Positions 44,108-56,181 of a stretch of 64,000 nucleotides of DNA are shown in pieces. The stretch comes from Hyperoodon ampullatus. Lineage: Eukaryota > Chordata > Mammalia > Artiodactyla > Ziphiidae. Made by a program: the position numbers and the translations under genes. Position 1 is the stretch's first letter; every line of letters begins with the position of its first letter. The notes under the pieces are model-generated. The model saw only the letters and a program-made list of their open reading frames with translations. It was not told where the DNA came from and did not search any database. The stretch is taken from NCBI GenBank assembly GCA_949752795.1, contig OX457056.1, positions 179,514,428 through 179,578,427 of the forward strand, given 5' to 3'.

Positions 44108-46890
44108 AAATATCAGCTCTGTCACCCATCATTTTAGCTACTTAATATGATCAGTAACCTAATCATTTACATGATTTATAATATCATAGGACAAGAACAA
44201 GCATGCTTTTTCTATCGCTGAGACTGAATCTCTGTGCATCAGTGCTTATAGAGAAAACATTTCAGGCAGCAAACGTTTTCAAGATCAGGCTCATAATAAA
44301 GTCAATAATTAGTTTCATAAGTGTATTTCTAACCATGTCTCTCCATGACACCCAATGACATAACACCAAAAATATTGGATGAAATGGGTCTCCATGGAGG
44401 AAAGCAATTCTCAGTAGGGGAAGCTCGTCTGATGCCAGCATTAACGGATTATAAACCTTAGAGTGTCCAAAGGATTGACGGATTGAATAGCTTTCAGGTA
44501 ATCTACTAAAAGTATTGTTTCTCTCAAGCTACCTTTGATGGGGATTAAGAAGTGGCAAGTTCAAAGTTTTACTTCTAAACAAGTGCCTGGGGTACAGCCA
44601 GTACTCGCCACTGGGTGCCAATAGAGCCATGTGCTAGGCAAGGCAGCTGAGCCAGAGGTAAGACCGTGCATTTGCCTGCTGTCATCATGAGACAACATAG
44701 TCATGCCCTTGAGGTCAAAGGCTCACGGAGAAGTGTAAAGCTGGCTTGCTTCCAAATGATTGTTTTCTCTGCCCCTAAAGAGATAGCAAATTCAATGTGG
44801 ATTATTTACCAACCTCTTGCACTACTTACCTAAGTCTCTGGTTTAAAATAGCAGATGGCACATTTCCCCAAATTCTAACTAAAATATTTATGAATACAGA
44901 GAAATGGTTTTTTTTAAATCAAAGAAAAAAAGATGAGGACAATTTGGCAATCATCCTATTGTAAATATTGGGGGAATTTCTATTGAATATAAGGTTGATG
45001 GATATGAATTGAGAAATACAACTACCTATGTTTTCTGGTGAAAGACAGAACAGCCTGGCCCTTCTAAAATGGCATAGGCAGATATTCTAACATCACCCTT
45101 CCCTTCCTTGCTTGCTCTTGAGATTGGCACCCAGGGTATAAGCTAACCTGAAGAGTGCACAGTAACTCCATGAGCATGTGGTTCCTGCTCTTAGGCAGCT
45201 AGACAAATTTCCCATCTTCCCAAACATATGACAGCAAAGGTTCTTGAAAGGTGATCTGCAGAACATTAGTCTTATAAAATGTATCACAAAGAGCCTCATC
45301 TAGCCCCATCACAAGGAGCTACAGAGCCATCAAAGCCTTAGAGAGGCCATTCAGTAAAGAATCCTTTATGGTTTTGTTTCACTATTTCTTAAATGTATTT
45401 GAATAATTTTATTTTTCACTTAATGTCTAATACACATTTGGAAGAACTACTGTTCCTTGAAACATATTTTCAGAAAATGTTCTAAATCCATTCAGGAAAA
45501 ACAGTTTCCAGAGAACTACAGACCAAGAAGTGGAGAAGTATGGGGACAGGCAAGGACACACTGAATTCTGGGAAATGAGTCCCCCCCCAGCAAAGTACAC
45601 TGGGCTGAGACAGATTTAGAAAGAAGCTTAGTCCTACAGCAGGGATTGAAGTTGCTCACCGGGTAATATATTTAGAGTGCCAGAGAAAGTGACCATAGAT
45701 AAAACAACGTACAATGTGGTAAACAACACAACCTGCAAAATAATTCAGAGGACATTTCTTCCTTTTTTTTAAAAATGAAACTTACAAAGAACTAAAAGAA
45801 AACAGACTAAGATCGAAGTCACAGGAAGAGACAGAAAAATAATAAGCGGAGCTTAAGAGGCAGTTGGTGAGTTAAGGAAAGAAGGGTTGCCAATAGAACC
45901 AAACTTCTAATCCCAATATTCAAGTCTACATTGGAATGGACAAAGAGAAGATTGAATTGGTGAGATGATGCCTCCTTTCCCTGGCTATGTGAGGGCAATG
46001 ACAGAAATAGCAATGGCAAGGGGTGAAACCTATGGAGAGGACCAAGGATGGGGAGCAAGGCCAGAATTACAGAAGATTCTTAGAAAATACAAATCTGCAA
46101 ATACACAAAAACTTTAAAAGAACCAAATGAAGATACAAATGAAGGTATATTTTTTGAATTTTAGAAGAATCAATTGTAAATCAAAGGAAACTACAGTACT
46201 TGAAACAAAATTATTTCAAATAAATCTAAACATTTTCTGGTAAAATAGATATTTTAATTGAACAAAGAGTACATATTACAACAAATTCTTACAGAAAAAA
46301 AGTGATGTTGACTAAAATCAGATTATTTCGGATTTTTCCTTTCTTACACTAAAAACAGAGAAAAAGGAGTAAATGTCTCCAGCTTATGTAATAACACAAG
46401 AAAAGTGGATTCCAGGTTAAGAATGGCATTGCTGGATATAAAGGTCCAGAAATTAATAAAAAGTGGCATACTTGGAATAACTGCATAAATATATAATCCA
46501 GCAGATTGGAAAAATAGCATGAATATAAAATCCAGCCACCTGAAAAAAATAACAGAGTTCAGAAACCAAGATAGTCAAATCATGCTAAAAAGGCAATGAT
46601 GCTGAACACTGAAATAATTTAAGCACATAGTTTATATGTGTTAACTCCAATTTTTGGATTTCTGATAATTAAATGCCAACCTGTCACTTTCCTCTCAAAA
46701 GTAGATAGAATATCAAGAAGCAATACTAAGTTCCCTTGTTTGGAACACAAAAATGCAAGGTATTGGATAGTAGTAGAAACATCCCTGGACCACACTGGGT
46801 ACCATAGAAAAGCAGAGGAGGATTATGAAGGAAGAAAGAGACAAAAAGCAGTCTGTGGGTGAGGCATGGCAGAGGAGAAAATAAATGAGG
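44108..46890. other. AT-rich DNA, mostly unrecognised, possibly decayed L1
   Basis: No confident family. An old hAT-like piece may occupy about 45235-45510 ('ggttcttgaaaggtgatctgcag' to 'ctactgttccttgaaacat'). 45750-46890 has the A-rich texture of decayed L1 but no clear landmark. Confidence 0.35.
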
Positions 46891-48462
46891 TAACTCTATA
46901 GATAAATTTTCCAAGACTTCAAGAAGATGAATGAACTTGGATTGAAAGTGCCACAGGATGAAACACAGGGAAATAAGAAAATGTAAGAATTGATATTATA
47001 ATGAAATTGTAAAATATCCTAAACAAAGAAAAAATTCAAGCTATTTCCTGAGAGAAAGAGCCAATAACCCATCACAATCATTTGACATCAGACTCTTAAT
47101 AGCAACACCAGATTCACGAGACAGTGGAGTAATATTTTTTTAAGGTGTTTCAAGCAAAGGTACATTAGACCTGGAATTTTATATCCAGCCAAATTGCCTT
47201 TCCAATGTCATAAAATAATTGTCAGACATTCAAGGTCTCATTCGGCTTGTCATACAAAGTCCCATTTTAAAAAGACTTCATGAGAAAGTACTCAAATAAA
47301 AAAAGGAACATATCTAGCAGATGTTGTAGGAGATTCATGAAGCAGGGGTGAAAAAAATTACCTGTAAAGTTTCCTTTTGTCTTTAAAAGACTAAAAGCAC
47401 CCTCAGAAAGAGAAGACAAAGTAGATCCATAACTAACCAAAATGAAAAGTCTAGAAACAGCAAGATGATGTGGGTGATGGTAGATGTTAATAGTACAGAG
47501 CAGCTACATTTCTTATCATTTGAAAAAGGAAAAAAAAAAAACTTTTTAAAATGAAGAAAAAGTTGGATAATTTAAATCAAATCTTCAAATCATAGAAAAA
47601 TTCAAATTTCTTATCACTGTAAATAGTATTCCCAGTTTAAAAACAATGATTTGGGGAAAATCTGCTGTGTGTTATTTACAAATTGTGCTCTAAGGACACA
47701 GAGAGGTTAAAAGTAAAAGGGTGAGAAAAAATGTGTGAAATTATGTTAATAAAAATTTTTTAAAACAATAGCGACAAGATAAGGTAAACATTAAGGCAAA
47801 AAGTATAAAGAATATAGAGAGTCACTAAGAATGTCAAAGAGTTGAATCAAAAGGTTATTATATGTCTAAACATATATGTATGTAATAATCAGCCTCACAA
47901 TGTATAAAGCAAACATATAGAATTGCAAAGAGAAATGTAAAACTCTAGCAATGTAGTAATTATATCTGAGCAGCTTTCTTAATCATTGGTCAAGCACACA
48001 ATCGCCAAAGATACAGAAGATGTGAACAACACGATTTAATGAACATATAATTATGCACTGGACAACTGATTACATACTAAAGATGAATAAACTATGTTCT
48101 TGACCAAAAGTTAACAGGTTAATAACAAAAAGATAAATAAGGGATTCCTGTGTATGAAAGAAAAATGAATTAATTCTACATAACTCAGAGATCATAGAAA
48201 AATTCATAGTGGATAGTTCAAAACCACCTAGAAGTAAATTAATTAATTAATAATACAACCACCACATAGCAAAGTTTATAGAATGTGGCAAAAGTGGTAA
48301 TTTGTGGAATACTTATATCTTCTAATCCTTATATTAGAAGAGCAGCAAGACCTAAAAATTTAGAAAGAGGATAATAATAATTCCAAAAACATATAAGAAA
48401 GGAGATAATAAAGATAAGAACAGAAGTGAACAAAATATTTATTAACTAAAAAATTACTTATA

Positions 48463-48652
48463 GGGCTTCCCTGGTGGCGCAGTGGTTGAGAGTCCGCCTG
48501 CCGATGCAGGGGACGCGGGTTTGTGCCCTGGTCCGGGAAGATCCCACATGCCATGGAGCAGCTAGGCCTGTGAGCCATGGCTGCTGAGCCTGCACGTCCG
48601 GAGGCTGTGCTCCGCAACGGGAGAGCCCACAACGGGGTGAGGCCCGTGCACC

Positions 48653-48677
<25 letters not shown>
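48463..48677 (+). mobile_element. CHR-type SINE, short subfamily, sense
   Basis: Head GGGCTTCCCTGGTGGCGCAG, with a further-mutated B box GGTTTGTGCCC (48518-48528) and a long pure A tail of about 28. Target duplication with one C/T difference: AAAAATTACTTATA (ending 48462) and AAAAATTATTTATA (ending about 48692). Confidence 0.92.
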
Positions 48678-48685
<8 letters not shown>

Positions 48686-48694
48686 ATTTATATG

Positions 48695-48885
48695 TACCTA
48701 TTTGCCAGGCACTGCTTTAAGTGTTTTATAATTAGTAACTCATCTAGTCATCATAACAACCATACCATATAGGCAAAGGTGCAAACCAAAAGACAAACAG
48801 TTTAAATGATTTACACAAGATCACATGGCCAGCAACTGCTGCAGCCAGGATCTGGTTACAAAGTCTGGGCTTCTTCGAACAGATA
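48695..48885 (-). repeat. MIR SINE, antisense
   Basis: 'atttgccaggcactgctttaagtgttttataattagtaactc', 'atgatttacacaagatcacatggccagcaactgctgcagccaggatctgg' reproduces MIR in reverse. Confidence 0.7.
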
Positions 48886-49187
48886 GAATCAAACAGAGAT
48901 AAAAGTGAATTTTTTTAAAGAAAGAATAACAAAATAGGCTTCTGGGATTATTGATTTTTCCAGAAAAAGAAAGAGAGAGAGAAGGTACAAACAAATATTA
49001 TGAATGAAAAAGTGACATAATTACCAATAAAGCAGAGATTAAAAAATAAGAGAATATTAGTAATTCCTTTATGCTAGTAACTTTTAAAAGTTAAAAAACA
49101 TATTGGTTAAAACTAATATATAAATGGCTTAAGAAATAAAACACAAAAATTCCTATAGCTTTTAAAGAAATTTTAAAGCAGTAGTTT

Positions 49188-49464
49188 GTACACATGTCAA
49201 TCCCTAACTCCCAATCTATCCCTCCCCCCTATTCTTCCCCTCTGGTTACCATAAGTTCATACACACTACTATATTTAAAATAGATAACCAACAAGGACCT
49301 ACTGTATAGCACAGGGAACTCTGCTTAATATTCTGTAATAACCCAAATGGGAAAAGGATTTGAAAAAGAATAGATACATGTATAACTGAATCACTATGCT
49401 GTACACCTGAAAGTAACACAACATTGTTAATCAACTATGCTCCAATAAAAAATAAAAAATAAAT
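49188..49464 (+). mobile_element. 5'-truncated LINE-1 tail with 5' inversion (twin priming)
   Basis: 49188-49258 is antisense L1 3' UTR ('cctctggttaccataagttc'). From about 49259 the same L1 continues in sense ('gcacagggaactctgc', 'gtacacctgaaagtaacac', AATAAA) to an A-rich tail. The target duplication is AAAGCAGTAGTT (49175-49186) and AAAACAGTAGTT (49465-49476), one difference. One insertion event with an inverted 5' segment fits the twin-priming model. Confidence 0.88.
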
Positions 49465-52184
49465 AAAACAGTAGTTAAATTTTTCCACAAATAAGTTCTT
49501 GACAGCTTTACAAGCAATTTCTAGTAAATTTATAAAGAAATGTCCTTTTAGAAATTATAAGAAGAAGGAGCAGGCCCTAACTCAACTCATGACCCATTCT
49601 AATTTTGATCCCAAAAGAAACAAAAATAGTACAAGCAGGAAATTTTACTGGACCATTTCATTCATAAATATAGATGCAAAATATTCAGATGAAAATACCT
49701 AAAACAAATTCTGAACTAAATACAAAAGCATATAAACTAGATTAAACACATTAACAAAGAAAACCCATCTTCACCTCACAGAGGCAGAAAGAGCTTTTCC
49801 TAATACTCAAATCTATTCATGATGAAAATCATGATATAATAAGAATAGGAGGAAAGTTCTTCAATCTGATGAAAGGTAACTACAAAGTACATTTAACTGA
49901 CATAATCCTAAATGGGGAAATAGTAAAGCAATTACTTTAAAATCAGAAAGATAAAAGGATGCTCATCATTACCAAATCTATTCAACATGATACTAGAGGT
50001 TCTAGTGTATACACTAAGAGAAAGGTAAAAAGAGACCTAAAGATTTTAAAGGAGAAAATGAGTCATTATTTTTAGATTACATATTTATGTGTACCTAAAA
50101 TAAACAAAAATGATCTTGAGAAAAATCTTTAGCTATAAGAGATCAATTTAGCAAAATGAATTATTAAAAAATCTATTTAATATAGTCAATTGTATGTACA
50201 CCAAATAATTTAAAAAATATCTTTAAAGAACGTTTACAACAACATAGCAGATAAAGCTAACAAAATATGTTAAAGATCCATATTGAGAAAATTATAACAA
50301 TTACTGAAAGTCATTAAAGAACTAAAAAAAGTGAACAGTTAACTCAAGAACAAGGAAAGACAGACATAATATGGTAAAGATATCAATTTTCCCAAACTTA
50401 TCTATATAAGCAAAGAAATGCTAATCAAAATATTAGCAATATTTCCCAAGGAACTTGGAAGAATAAAAAACTAAGAATAGCTAAGCCATTTCTAAAGAAG
50501 AATTGGGAGAGGGAACCCAACTTAACAGATAGTATATTTCATATATTTATTGTTATATATTATAATTATATTATAATATATTATTATTATAATAGTTCAG
50601 TATTGGTATAGGGATCGGTCATTGACCAACATATTGTCTAATAAACCCCATATTGGTCAAAAAATCAACAATCCTCAAAAATATCCCAGCAGGTATTTTG
50701 TGAAATTGACAATCTGATTTGAAAGAAATTATATGACTCTAAAAATTTAAAAGATCTAAAACAGACAAAGTAATTTTCACCAAGAAAAACAGAGGTGGAG
50801 AATTTACATTACCTGATTTCCAGTTTTACTATAAAGTTTCAGTAATAAAGATTTGTATTAGCATAAAAATAGATGAATAAAAAAATGAAACAGAGCCCAG
50901 AAAACAGATCCATGTACACATGCTCAATTGATTTTCAACAAAAAATCCCAAAGTAATTCATTAGGGCAGCGATTTCAACAATTAGATATCATGTAAATAA
51001 ATAATAACCTTGATGCCTACCTCATACCATATGTAAAATAATAATTCAAAATGGATCTTGAAAACCAAAACCTAAAACTACAAAACTTCTAGAAGGAAAC
51101 ATGGGAGACAATATTTGTAACTTTGTGGTAGGCAGAGATTTTTTTATATATATAGGAAACAAAAGGCACTGACCATAAAATAATTTTTGATAAATTGGAT
51201 GTCATAAACATTAAATGCTTAAAACCTTTGAAAGACACCATTAAGGAAATAAAAAGGCAAACCATGGACTGGGAGAAAATATTAATAATAATATATCCAA
51301 CAAATAATTGATATCTAGAATATTAAAGAAATCATACAACTCAATAAAAGAAAAAACACAACCCAATGTTTTAAATGGGAAAAAGATTGGAATAGACATT
51401 TCAGAAAAGAACATACTAGGACTTGCAAATACACATACAAAATGGTACTCAACGTCATTCACTAGTCATTAGAGAAGAGAAATTTGAAAACACAAAGAGA
51501 TACCACTACGCACCCACTAGGATGACAAAAATTTAATACACACAACGTGTTGGCAAGAATGTGGGGCAACTAGAACTTTCATACATTGCTGGTGGTATTG
51601 CAAAATGGTACAGATGATTTGGAGAACAGTTTATCAATTTCCTGTAAAGCTAGACACACACTCGCCATGCCCTTAGAAATTTACTCAAGAGAAATGAAAG
51701 CATAAGTCCATATCACGTAAGGAATGGTATATGAATGTTCTTAGTAGCTTTATTCATGATCCAAAATTGGAAAGAACCTAAATGTCCATAAAATTGTGCT
51801 TATATTCATATAATAAATAAAATACAATTCATTAATAAAAAGAAACAAACCACTCATACACAGAACAACATAGAAAAACTCAAAAACATTAGGCTAAGTA
51901 AAAGAAAGTTGATATACAAGATGACTATGCATTTTAATGTGCCAGAATAGATAAAACTAATCTATAGTGACAGATATCAGGTCATCATTTGTATACAGTG
52001 GAGGGGGGCACTGAATTCCAAGGGGCATGGGAGAATTTTGAGGACTCATGGAAATATTCTATCCCTTAAATAGATTGGTGATTATCTGAATACATTTAAC
52101 ATTACTCATCCAATTGTGCTGTTAAATGGGTGCACTCTATTACTTGTAAATTATATCTCAGCAAAGTTTTTTTTTAAAGCTTTT

Positions 52185-53150
52185 GCTAGAAAATAAAAGA
52201 AAATATTTTTACCTTGGATTGACACAAAAAGTACTAATTTTAAAAGTAAAGAGAGATAAATCTTGCTTTATTAGAATTAAGTATTATTTGAAAGACACCT
52301 TAAAGAGATGGAGGAATAAAACATGATACAAATCATGAAGATAACTGCATGACTTAAAACCAAAAAGTTATAACCTCCAGGAACACATGAAGAACTCTTA
52401 TTAATCAATGAGAAAGAGAGAAATTATTCAATAATCAATGATAAAGAGAGCAAAAAATGAGCAAAAGAAGTAAACATTATCAGGAAAAATGTAGGCTAAA
52501 TTAACATGTGAAGAAAATTCAATTTTCATAGTGATCAAGGATATGCAAATCAAGATCGTTTTCTTGACTGGCAAAGATAAGAAGTCCAAAATACAGTAAG
52601 GGGTAAAGAAGACATGGATCAGTGGAATATCACACATATCACTGGGGGCATGAGTTAATATAACTACTCTGGAAAACAAAATGATGCTATATGTTGATTT
52701 TTAAATTGATTATTCACAACCCAGCAATTCCATCTCTGTACATAGTCAAGAGAAACTCTTGTACATGAGCACCTGTATAAGTCAAATAGTGTTAATGACA
52801 GTAATGTTTATAATAATAATAATAAAAACCTGTAAATAAATCGTGTCCAAGTCCAGGGAAATAGATAAATCATATACTCAGAAAATAAAATATTATACAC
52901 CCATGAAAATTAAACAACTTTGTTACACAGAATAAATGTTATTAACATAATGTTGAATTTAAAATTTAGTCCCAGGAGAATATTTACAACATGGTATCCT
53001 TATTTAAAGTTCAAAACCATTTAAACTAAACAATGCTTCGAACAGGAAGAGTGTGGCATGTAAATAAATATGGGATAGAATCATAAAAATAAGGGAACGT
53101 ACCATGATAAATAACTATAAAACCTATTAAAATGTATAGAATAACTGTTT
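52185..53150 (+). mobile_element. Second ancient LINE-1 (L1M) 3' portion, sense
   Basis: A-rich sequence with L1 ORF2 C-terminal/3' UTR landmarks: 'aacccagcaattccatctctgtacatag', 'aaatattatacacccatgaaaattaaac', 'aatttaaaatttagtcccaggag'. No frame survives. Confidence 0.6.
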
Positions 53151-53920
53151 CCAGGCCTTTATATATCAACCAGTACATGACTACATTTGAGATAATGAAA
53201 AAAACATGAGAAGAACCCAATAGTCGCACTAGATCTTCTTACCTAAAGACATTTTTCAATCCGTTTTGCATATATATCAAACAAAAGCACGGGTTAGCAG
53301 TCTCAGTAGGTGGAGGGAACAGTTTGTGATACCAAGGTGAGACAAATTTGTGAAGCATGTTGAGAGAGGAAGAGCTGCAGTGAAAAAGTACAAAATATCT
53401 CTGCCAGAATTGCATGCATCTTCTTGCATGTCTCCTAGGATATGTATCCAGCCCGCAAAGAATCTACGAGGATGTGATTGACCTGCTAGGAGGATGGATA
53501 AATAAGCAGGTATTTCAGAGTCTCAGGATGCTGGAGCTATGTTAAACTTTAGGCTCAGCAAACTGTAAACATCTTGATGAATATCAATCACTTTCAACTG
53601 AGACCCCAGGAAGCTGTGTCCTACGAGTAAGAATTCTATTTTAAGAGTGAGGGAAAGATTACAATCATCAGAGGAAGATAATACAAGCCAGATCCTTCAA
53701 CATATCTCACACAATGTAAGTGGAGAGATGCCTTAAAAATCACAACTTAACAAAACTGACTCAAGAAATAATATAAAATCTAAATATGCTCATTGCATGT
53801 GTATGCGTGGTCAACATGAGTTTGCTTCACTAGTGGAATCTCCCAAACATTTAAGAATGAAGTTACACCCATGTCACAAGTTCTTCCAGAGACAGAAACA
53901 AGGCAAACACTTTCTATCTC
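53151..53920. other. Unrecognised AT-rich DNA
   Basis: No confident repeat or gene. Confidence 0.4.
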
Positions 53921-53924
53921 ATTT

Positions 53925-54130
53925 TAAGAACCTCAGCCCTTGATAATCTTGATACTAAAACCTAACAAGGACATTATCACACAGGATAATTACAAACTCT
54001 CCATGAACTTAAAGAAATTATCAACAAAATATTAGCAGATTAAATGTGGTGATATACAAAAAGGATAAGGAATTATGACCTAGCAGGGCTTATCTGAGCA
54101 ATGAAAAATTGCTTAACTTTCAAAAATCAA
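53925..54130 (+). mobile_element. Ancient LINE-1 ORF2 fragment, sense
   Basis: 'aattatcaacaaaatattagcagattaaa' and 'caaaaaggataaggaattatgacctagcagggctta' match the L1 reverse-transcriptase region. Confidence 0.65.
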
Positions 54131-54144
54131 AGTGCAAGTTTCTG

Positions 54145-55181
54145 AACAAGATGGTGCAGACTCATTTCTCCCTCCTCCTCCCTGTTAAGTACAACTATAC
54201 ACCCTGCAAATAATGCAAGAGGCAACCAAAGGAGAACTTCGAAAGATAGAAAGGGGGCAAACTGGTCAAAGAACCCAGGACTGGAGGAACAGCAGAGTGA
54301 TAGAGTGCCCTATGGTCCCCAACCAACAGAAGAAAGCAAAGCCTTGAACTGGGAACTACAATCTAGCAACAGAAGGTGGCCCATGTAGGCTCATTCTTGC
54401 CCAGCCAGTCCAGCCCAAGAACACTGGAAAGGGAGATCCATCAAGAACCTGTCTGACAACAAATGGCCCGCTCTAGAAACTACTCTCCTTTTGCACCAGC
54501 CTGAGCACCAGCCTGATCCACCAAAAGACACCAGGCAGCTGCGCAGCACTAGAAGGGGGTCTCACCACACGCATATAGCCCAGGCATTCCTTTCGTTGCT
54601 GTGGGCAAAAGACTCTGTTCCCCTACCAAGAGACACTGAGGCAGCTTGGCAGGACCAACAAGGGAGATTCCACCATGGCAAGTGCTCAGTACATGAAGCC
54701 TCCTTTTCTCCATAGGCCTGAGAATGCCCTCCATCACCGAGAGCTACCAGGTGGCCTTAGCAAGGTGCATCCTGCCACAACCTGGACTCAGCCAGGGAAG
54801 TGCTCTCCATTCCCCAAAGGCAGGGTGGTCTGGCCTCAGGTGCCCAGCCTGGGAAGTGCTCCTCATCTTCACAGGCCAGAGATTCTCTTCCTTCAACCAG
54901 AGGTACCAGGTGGGGTCCATCCTGGAGAAACCCCTTCACCTTCCTCAGGAAGCATGAAGAGGGAGCTATAGGAGCCCAATGGCACCAGGTAAACCAAGCA
55001 GACCAAATCAGCAGCACAAAATAGCACCAGCTCTTAAAATTAAGTAGTCATTGTAAGCACAGTAGACAACAATAGGCCAGACATGTATGCTTAAACTAAA
55101 CAGGATAAATCCCTACTAAAACAAAAGACTTAAATACAACACAGTCTCCTAAGATAATTACCATGAGGTTCAGTATATAAT
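54145..55181 (+). mobile_element. Ancient L1-related (HAL1-like) element, 5' part, sense
   Basis: 'aacaagatggtgcagactcatttctccctcctcctcc' resembles an L1/HAL1 5' start. The GC-richer 54300-54980 stretch fits a 5' UTR. Short frames here have no recognised product. The ORF1-like part follows after the composite insertion at 55194. Confidence 0.55.
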
Positions 55182-55193
55182 AAAAATTACTCA

Positions 55194-55546
55194 GGCTTCC
55201 CTGGAGGCGCAGTGGTTAAGAATCTGCTTGCCAGTGCAAGGGACAGGGGTTCAAGCCCTGGTCCAGGGAGATCCCACATGCTGCGGAGCAACTAAGCCCG
55301 TGTGCCACAACTACTGAGCCTGCACTCTAGAGCTTGCAAGCCACAACTACTGAGCTCGCGTGCTGCAACTACTGAAGCCCATGCACCCTAGAGCCCGTGC
55401 TCCGCAACAACAGAAGCCACCGCAACGATAAGGCCAAGCACTGCAACAAAGAGTAGCCCCTGCTCTCCGCAACTAGAGAAAGCCTGAGCACAGCAACGAA
55501 GACCCAACACAGACAAAAATAAAATAATAATAATAAAAAAAAAAAT
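55194..55546 (+). mobile_element. CHR-type SINE, long subfamily, sense
   Basis: Intact head (GGCTTCCCTGGAGGCGCAGT), B box GGTTCAAGCCC (55248-55258), full body with 'ccacaactactgag' units, and an A-rich tail from 55516. The left target duplication AAAAATTACTCA (55182-55193) has its partner not here but at 56170-56181, beyond an LTR block; see the composite finding. Confidence 0.9.
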
Positions 55547-55548
55547 TT

Positions 55549-55558
55549 GGGGGGGGGG
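55549..55558. repeat. G10 homopolymer at SINE/LTR junction
   Basis: Ten consecutive Gs between the A-rich SINE tail and the LTR block. Confidence 0.95.
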
Positions 55559-56147
55559 TGAAGTAGAAAAGAATAGCTTTATTGCTTTGCCAGGCAAAGG
55601 GGGTCACAGCGGGCCCATGCTCTCAAAACTGTGTGTCCCAACCTGGAGGGGGTAGTGAGGAGTTTTATAGTAATGGTTCAAAGAGAAAGGCATGATCAGC
55701 TGGTGGACGTTCTTCTGACTGGCTGGTGGGGAGGTAAGCAGGAGTTAGCATCATCAGCCTTCTGGTTCCAACTGGTCTGGGGTCTACGTGCTTGTGGGCA
55801 GCAAACAATTAACTTCTCCCACCTGGTGGGGGTTTCAGTATGATTTTAGATGCTATCCGTTCCAGGGTAGTCTCCCAAACAGGTGTTAATACCCAAAAAG
55901 TTCTCAAAAAGAAATGGCATAGAAGACGTCCCCAGTGGTGTTGACGATGAGTGGGAGTTGGTCTAGCTGTAAGTTGGGAATAAAGGGTCAGCACCTGGTT
56001 TCAGGACTTAATGAAGCTCAGCTTCTTGATGTCTCATTGCAGAAGGAATTCAGTGAGAGACAAAGTGATAGGTAACAAGTGGATTTATTTATAGAGAAAC
56101 ACACTCCACAGACAGAGTGTGGGCCATCTCAGAAGGTGAGAAAGGCC
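55549..56147 (-). mobile_element. Endogenous retrovirus LTR-derived block, antisense
   Basis: On the minus strand there is a TATAAAA box (55669-55663), and about 80 bp downstream an AATAAA signal (55583-55578) followed by 'gctattcttttctacttca'. This spacing is typical of the U3-R core of an ERV1-type LTR. The minus-strand upstream part (56147 to about 56000) has a leader-like 'cattaagtcctgaaaccagg' motif and 'ataaataaatccactt'. The left edge is a pure G10 tract (55549-55558). No gag, pol or env sequence is present. Only non-coding LTR-derived DNA. Confidence 0.7.
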
Positions 56148-56169
56148 AAAATAAATAAATTTATTAAAA

Positions 56170-56181
56170 AAAAATTACTCA
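56170..56181. repeat. Right target-site duplication of the SINE+LTR composite
   Basis: AAAAATTACTCA, an exact copy of 55182-55193. Confidence 0.85.

Larger units (their letters stand above)
46900..52177 (+). mobile_element. Ancient LINE-1 (L1M), sense, several insertions inside
   Basis: Degenerate L1 landmarks occur in the expected order. An ORF1 C-terminal region lies near 47110-47210 ('gacagtggagtaatat', 'cctggaattttatatccagcc'). ORF2 endonuclease-like sequence is near 48015-48060 and 48330-48430 ('ggagataataaagataagaacagaag'). ORF2 reverse-transcriptase and later parts run from about 49640 to 51900 ('gatgctcatcattacc', 'gagataccactacgcacccactaggatg'). The 3' UTR ends 'tattacttgtaaattatatctcagc' followed by T/A-rich sequence at 52177. 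No intact frame survives. It hosts a CHR SINE (48463), a MIR-like piece (48695) and an inverted L1 tail (49188). It could also be two adjacent L1M elements. Confidence 0.65.

Noticed and set aside
55549..56147. Possible intact endogenous retrovirus
   Set aside because: Only LTR-derived non-coding sequence is present, with no gag, pol or env and no second LTR.
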